Origin: Litoditis marina
Taxonomy: Eukaryota; Nematoda; Chromadorea; Rhabditida; Rhabditidae
NCBI GenBank assembly: GCA_964036275.1
Contig: OZ038433.1
Span: 3,780,013-3,844,012 of the forward strand
Direction: 5' to 3'
Length of the DNA: 64,000 nt
Shown: positions 58,336 through 64,000 of the stretch, one piece after another
Layout: each line of letters starts with the position of its first letter
Numbering within the stretch: the stretch's first letter is position 1
Translations under genes and position numbers: made by a program
Notes under the pieces: generated by a model
Databases searched by the model: none
What the model was told of the DNA's origin: nothing
Seen by the model: the letters and a program-made list of their open reading frames with translations, nothing else

Positions 58336-61300
58336 TTAACAACCCCTTCCACTGATTCCAATGCTCACCTCCAGAACACAAATTTGAGCTGGACTTCCTC
58401 TTCCTGACCCGTAGGTGCATTGTGAGGCCAGCTCGAAGTGGCAGCTGAACTCCGAGTCACAGTCTGAGTTGGAGGAAGCCGCCTGTAAGTAGGATGAACT
58501 GAATAGATTAACCACATTCTCGAGATATAAAAACTCGTATAAATAACTAGAACGTAAGAAAACTATTCTATAAGATCACCCTCGTTATTCTATGTGGGGA
58601 TGGGTAGGTCACCTAATTTTCTCCAGTTTGGTTAAATTTTTCTGGCTTCTTAGACATTGTTATTGCAATGATTCGTTCTTTTCAAAGCAAGCCAATTTGC
58701 CCAATCGTGTTGTGCTTGTATTTACCGTTGCTTTTCTGTCGACATTTGAAAACTATTGCACGTGTCTAGATCAAACTACAACGAAAAATTGATCACCCCC
58801 TGCGCACGAATGCCTCTATAGGTGTTTTTATGAGGCCTATTAGAATTGGCCTGGTGATAGATGCGCCCTGTAAACTTTATGAAAAGAAAATAAGAAATGG
58901 AAGAAAATCCCTCCGTACCAGAACATCGTACTCCTGCGGGGCGCTGACGGGCACCGTCTCCGTCCAAAAGTCGTGTTCGTACTGGACAGCAAAAACGGTG
59001 GCCCGCGCCGACAGTCGAATGGTCAGATTCCCCTCGGAACCTTCGAAGCAGAACGCGTCGCCTGCCGACAATGTAGAACGATCCTGCAATCAATAGTAGT
59101 ATCAGACAAGTACCATACACCAGTAAGGTTCAACTATTCGACAAAAATGATTTTCAATCATTCATTCAGATAGTAGAAAAAGGGGGATAGATAGGGAAAA
59201 CTACCACAAAACTCACCATAACTGGCCATTGATAGTGAGACAGAGACCAAATATTTGCATAAAGACGGTGTAGGAAGGAACCACGAACGAACTGACTGGA
59301 AGACATCAGAGGAATGACGGCAGCACCTGAATCATCGATCGTCGTCTACCCACACGCGAGCAGAAGCAGAGTTAGATTTCACGTTATTTAGAGCTATACC
59401 CCAGTAAATTTGTCCAAATTCCAGAAAACGCGCTTTTCCGTGAAAAGCAAGAATCTACTTTTTATGCAGAATCATTAATTTTCACGTGTTTTTATCTAAA
59501 AACGAATATCTTTTGTCATAGAACCGCAGTGTGAAACTAACTGAGTAACCATAACTCTATAACTAACCAGCTTTTTGACTGGCCAAATTAATTCGGCTTA
59601 TATAGGTACGCGACTTGGCGGCAGATGAGGCCAGCTCCACAGTCTCTCCGATCTGAACACAACAGAGTCCGACTAACATAATACACGAAGTGGAGACTGA
59701 AGAAAATAATGCTCAGCGATACTAATATACCGTAGTTACCAAAATTGATGATAAATTAGAAAGAACATAGAACACCCGAACTATTGCTATTCAGATTGTT
59801 GTTTTGAAGCCTAGACGTGATGCAAAATTGCTAATGTGTGTTGATACTTGATAAATAGGAGAGAAGCAAATTTGTGCACTATTCAACAGTCAAAAGCCAT
59901 GCAGTGAGAAAACCAAACCATGTAATTAAAATGATGACCTATCCATACTATAACAAACCCGATATAACGAGGCAAACCCGATACTTTATCGCCAAAACGC
60001 CGAAACATGTTTCTTTTCGTAGGATCACACCTTACTACGAAGTGGTATACCTTTTCCATCTGCGATTTGACCGCTTCGATAGCCTGCTCCATTCTCTTTT
60101 CCACTGCCACTACAGTATCCTCGACGTGACAAAGTTTCTCCGACGTCAATTGCGATACCGTGGACGCGGATGAGTTGGCTCGATCGGCCAACGATGCACG
60201 CAACTGAAATAACGAAACTGACATAATAATTTAGTCATTGTTGGTTTATTATTTCATAAACCGAACTACCAAATACGATCGATGTGTTGATGGTTAATGG
60301 TTTATTCATCGTGACAATGCCTTGGTTGGTTCACCTAATTAATATTAGCAGATGGACATTAACTTCGTCGGTTTTGAGATAGCGGAAACGAGAAGAGTTC
60401 TTGACAAATTTATCTGCTATCACGTGAATTCTTGAAATGAGGGCACGATTACGAAATGGTGTGATGCCCACCTGTTTCAGTTCTCTCTGCATATTCTCCT
60501 GCATTAGCAAAACGTTGTTCGACATATGCAATTCCATTTCATGCAAGGATCGAGAAGTCATTTCCTGAAATAATAGGGTTCACTTTCATGGTGAAAGCTG
60601 AAAGTGCGAGGGGGTGATGCAAGGAGTAAAAACTAAGAACATATCATACAAGGATACCTAATTGAGTTTTGGAAAATACTATTTTCCAGGAACAGGAAGA
60701 ACCGAGTTATCGTTATCGCGTTTTGAACATACGTAAAATATCCCCTCATTCTGATATTGGCTGATGCTCACTTTTGCCCGATTCCGATTGTGCTATGATC
60801 ACTTTTTAGGGTAAATGATGAAGATTCTAGGCAACATTACTGTTATTTTGTGTTTTCGGGACTGCTCATGCTCACTTTTTGGACAGCTCATGCTCACTTT
60901 TTTCGCCCCGATTCTGAACTATTTCACGTATGGTTTTGAAAGAAGTAGAAACACACTGGTTATCAATACATTTGTTTTTCACAAAATACATGATAACATT
61001 GCTAAAGTTGGAAAGTAGTTAATACTATCTCTTTCTAACGACACTAACTTTCCAATCATCTTGTTCTCTTCGCATTGCTTGAAGACGCTTATCGATCTCC
61101 TCCAAAGCATCGAAAGAACTCTCATATCGAATAAGTCCAAAGTCAGACAGCGGCCGCTCCTGGCCTAAACTTGCAAAGGATCGAGATCATGTCAAAACAG
61201 TGGGTCTATGGCTGTTGGTAACCGTTTCTATTGGTTTCTCTCTTAATTGGTGGTCACCAACCGCCGCACTACCCCAAAACAGTATAAAAAACCATAGCCC

Positions 61301-61871
61301 ATAATTAGTTATAAAAACGTGAACTAAGATAACCGACCTCTACTGAGAATAGCGATAACCACGGAAATGAGCAATAAGGCTGCTATATTTTGCAAGGTGA
61401 TGAACCAACACCACCGGTTCCACATACGAACAAACTGGGCTTTTCTGAAAGGCAAGGGAACAATGCTGAGTGCTAACTGAAGTATACCCTGAACCCTGTA
61501 GAAATATGAAATTGTATAGAACAATCAACAATCACCCACGGGGGAGGGGGAGTACTATTTTTCCGGTAGTTTTGAACAATACACTACCCCCCCCCCCACT
61601 ATACTCATACACAACCTTGCAATACAATTACCCTTATACCTCTTTTATGAAAGATTGTACATATTCCCAAAACGTGATTTTGACAGGGTTTCTCGGTCTA
61701 TTACTATTTAGTTATTACTTATCGTTCCAGCTCAATAAAGACCGAACTGTAATTAATACTAAGTCAAATAACTCACAACGTGTCATGTGTCGACAATAAC
61801 CTCTCGAGTCTGGTTGAGTTCAGCTGGCGCTTAGAAGATGTGCCTGGCATAAGGTCCCTCACGTGAGACTC
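58336..61871 (-). CDS. SUN-domain membrane protein
   Basis: Nine minus-strand exons join in phase: 61801-61871, 61338-61444, 61049-61164, 60472-60564, 60051-60203, 59568-59652, 59217-59326, 58919-59083, 58336-58482. They total 1,047 nt, at least 348 aa; the first coding exon was not found. Order: basic N-terminal stretch, one membrane helix (NIAALLLISVVIAILSR), coiled coil (DALEEIDKRLQAMRREQDDW, LLMQENMQRELKQ, VEDTVVAVEKRMEQAIEAVK), then a SUN domain with AGDAFCFEGSEGNLTIRLSA, SAPQEYDVL and a Cys-containing end. SUN proteins span the inner nuclear membrane and bind KASH partners to form LINC bridges. The SUN domain is divergent, nearer in feel to germline or sperm-type SUN proteins than UNC-84; that is inference. 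GTGAGC near the end could be a donor, making the last ten codons uncertain. AATAAA (minus) is at 58294-58299. Confidence 0.75.
61535..61596. repeat. Short G-run/C-run pair
   Basis: GGGGGAGGGGGAGTACT and ACACTACCCCCCCCCCCAC face each other 30 bp apart in an intron of the SUN gene. It is a small relative of the blocks at 38998 and 44855 and could fold back. Confidence 0.5.
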
Positions 61872-63125
61872 CTGAATCTGTAACTATTAAACATCTCGAG
61901 CAAGGAGCAATGCAATTTCGAATGTTTGATTTACGGAAAACTTCATGATTTTATAGGAAAAATAGGCAGACTTTCCTGATATTCGCGAAAATAGATCATA
62001 TTTTTGCAAGAATAATTATGAGCGTCCAGAAAACTGCGGTAAGTATAAGTATTAAGTATAATCAGTTTTCGAGGTAACCCTCTACAAACAGACCAACAAT
62101 TCATGACCGTACTGCTACCATTGCTGACCTGAACTTTTATATACACACCAGTAAGCTGTGTCTACTCTACGAAAAGGAGTCCGTTCTCCAAAGAAATCGA
62201 ATTTGGTTAAAGTATGAAAGGAGGGTTGGATTACAATCGAAGAACAGACAACATACCACCAAGCACGTCATGGAAAGTGATTTTCACAGCAAACACACTA
62301 CTTCCTGGTTCTGAAAATGAACAACCTGTGATAATAAGAACACAGAAAAAACTTCTACACATACAACGCTTTGCCCGATATCTAGCACGACCAGCGCAGC
62401 CTAGTGAGCCCATAAATATATTTTACAACACATGTGTAAAATATATTTATGTAGATTTGTCGTTTTGTGGGGAAAATTGTGAAATATAAGATTGTGATGT
62501 GAAATATATAATAGTTACTACCTATATATTTTATTATATTGAGTTGAACGAACATAAATGAATGTGCTCTTCATTGATTGATTATTGCATGATACATGAG
62601 AAAATCAAAACATAGAGTGAACATTTATTGAAAAAAATGCACATTTTGATTTTGTTTAAATAAATTTTCTACCTTTCTTTATTGATTGGTACAGCTAGAA
62701 GTTTAAATTAAGGCGGTTCGCGCCAGTTATTTTTTCTACAGTACGCCAAGTCGGGTTGGGACTATCTATGTGGGCGCCTATCGTAGAACGAACGTTTTTA
62801 TAACAAGAAACGAAATTATTGAGTTTTTACTCCTGTTGTTGTTTTCATTAAAAAAATCATAATTACTAGCTGCTATTAAATTCCTGAATAAGAACAGAAA
62901 ATGGGAAATTTCACTTCTGATAGTTTATTTGTACACAGAAAATATTTATTTATATACAATAAATATTTATCTACCTATTGATTGAATCAGTGTGGTGAGG
63001 TGATTAGTACATAAAATGTTGCCGAGTGTCGACTGGATCAATATGATGACTATTAACGGTTGCAGCTGGATTTACAAGTAAAGTGCAAGGTGACAATTGT
63101 GAGAGTTCGCATGGTGACACATATA
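61872..63125. other. Between SUN exons and the right-edge gene
   Basis: Should contain the missing 5' exon of the SUN gene, but no ATG-bearing exon with a phase-0 donor was convincing. 62400-63000 is very AT-rich with palindromic TAAATATATTTAT-like words. No other feature was seen. Confidence 0.35.
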
Positions 63126-63762
63126 TCATGGGAAGCTCTCATGGCCGTTTTTCTCCTCGCTGAGGGTGGCGGTGCGGCTGAGGTTACGCTGACGCTCGAG
63201 ATCACGTTGAATATCTGCCTCCACCTGAAAAGTGAATAATTTGGGATTGGAAGAAACAGTTTCCCAGAATAAACTGAGATTCACCGTATTTTAGCAGGTT
63301 TATCCTGGCAAGGATTATGTTTCACGTTACTCAGATTTAGGTAGGTGCTAATTATGATGCTTTTCATTATCTGCTTTTCATTTACCGTACGCTCATGAAG
63401 AATATGCTTAATGAATGTTTTTGCATGAAAACACTGATGAATATGGTGAAAAAATGTAGGATTTTTAATATCAGAAAGTTTTCCGAGAAAGAAACCACAT
63501 GTCGACAATTTATGGAGAACTTATACCATCATAGGGTAAAAGGTTACAGTGCGTAGAAGGACTTTAGTAAGACGTTTACTTGTTTTCTGTGACTAACTGA
63601 AAGTCGAGTATTCAACGCAACCGAGGGTCACGTTTTTAACGTGACTGTCAACATACCGCGGCGTTTTTGGTTGGACGAAGTCTCATTCGAGCGGAGAGGA
63701 ACTCGGGAGGTTGATCACTGGCAGGTAATATGGGAGGACGAGCGCGGTAGGGAGGAGGAGTT
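63126..63762 (-). CDS. C-terminal exons of an unidentified gene (partial)
   Basis: Two minus-strand exons, 63657-63762 and 63126-63224, join at phase 0. The first follows a strong acceptor (CTCTCTTTCCAG) and encodes the Pro-rich TPPPYRARPPILPASDQPP and then FLSARMRLRPTKNAA. The second gives VEADIQRDLERQRNLSRTAT and the terminal SEEKNGHESFP. The upstream exon should lie between 63763 and 64000 or beyond the edge; a candidate around 63845-63920 could not be joined in phase. No family is recognised from this tail. It reads in the same direction as the SUN gene. Confidence 0.5.
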
Positions 63763-64000
63763 CTGGAAAGAGAGAAAAAAAACTAGTGGCCCATTTCGTA
63801 TTCACTATGATTTTGAAAATTGAAGACTTGATGTATTCAAGATGTATTGAAAAATGTTCCAGACCCTGGTCTCTGGTAAGTTTTGGATCTTCACACAGCA
63901 AAAGCCGTAGGTAGTCGACTGAGGTCCACCTAGACACGTTTCAAAACCGATAGAAGTGGCTTTTAAGGTATAAATCAGCAATGCCCAAGCAAATACTGCG

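Overview
The window looks like nuclear DNA of a nematode. It carries a cuticle collagen, three major sperm protein (MSP) domain genes, intron-rich genes whose 3' splice sites end in TTTCAG or TTCCAG, and several 3' splice acceptors lying directly on or 2 nt before an ATG, as expected when messages receive a trans-spliced leader. I cannot name the species. All gene models were assembled by eye: exons were joined only where splice sites and reading phase agreed, and cases that did not close are marked.

Layout. 0.36-2.1 kb: the TM1-TM3 part of a GPCR on the minus strand, running off the left edge. 2.1-17 kb: no convincing gene, but repeats, including a 1.03-kb element with 29-bp terminal inverted repeats. 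17.0-21.5 kb (+): a ten-exon protein tyrosine phosphatase with an intact active site. 21.8-22.8 kb: a second terminal-inverted-repeat element carrying two tRNA-like sequences. 23.0-24.2 kb (+): a cuticle collagen. 25.3-28.9 kb (+): a thirteen-exon C3HC4 RING-like protein. 29.5 kb (+): a small single-exon gene. 30.2-31.2 kb: two linked minisatellites and a CGCGCAA array. 31.7-33.3 kb (+): a Lys/Glu-rich protein that can end in a polybasic CaaX box. 34.5-38.2 kb (+): an unrecognised multi-exon gene. 39.7-42.2 kb (-): a BAR-like protein. 42.8-44.6 and 49.2-50.3 kb (+): two MSP-domain paralogues, one with eleven perfect copies of a hexapeptide. 45.8-47.9 kb (-): an MSP-domain protein with a Lys/Glu tail. 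50.5-56.6 kb (-): twinfilin. 58.3-61.9 kb (-): a transmembrane, coiled-coil, SUN-domain protein. 63.1 kb to the right edge (-): the C-terminus of an unidentified gene.

The PTP and the three MSP-domain genes suggest a sperm-enriched neighbourhood; this is inference, because expression cannot be read from sequence. The introns hold many small non-autonomous repeats. These include a TGTAGTTTGATC-ended family of roughly 55-80 bp, a tRNA-derived SINE-like pair, a 120-bp GC-rich near-perfect hairpin, and strange blocks of alternating long G and C runs. I saw no CRISPR array, rRNA, bacterial operon or recognisable virus.
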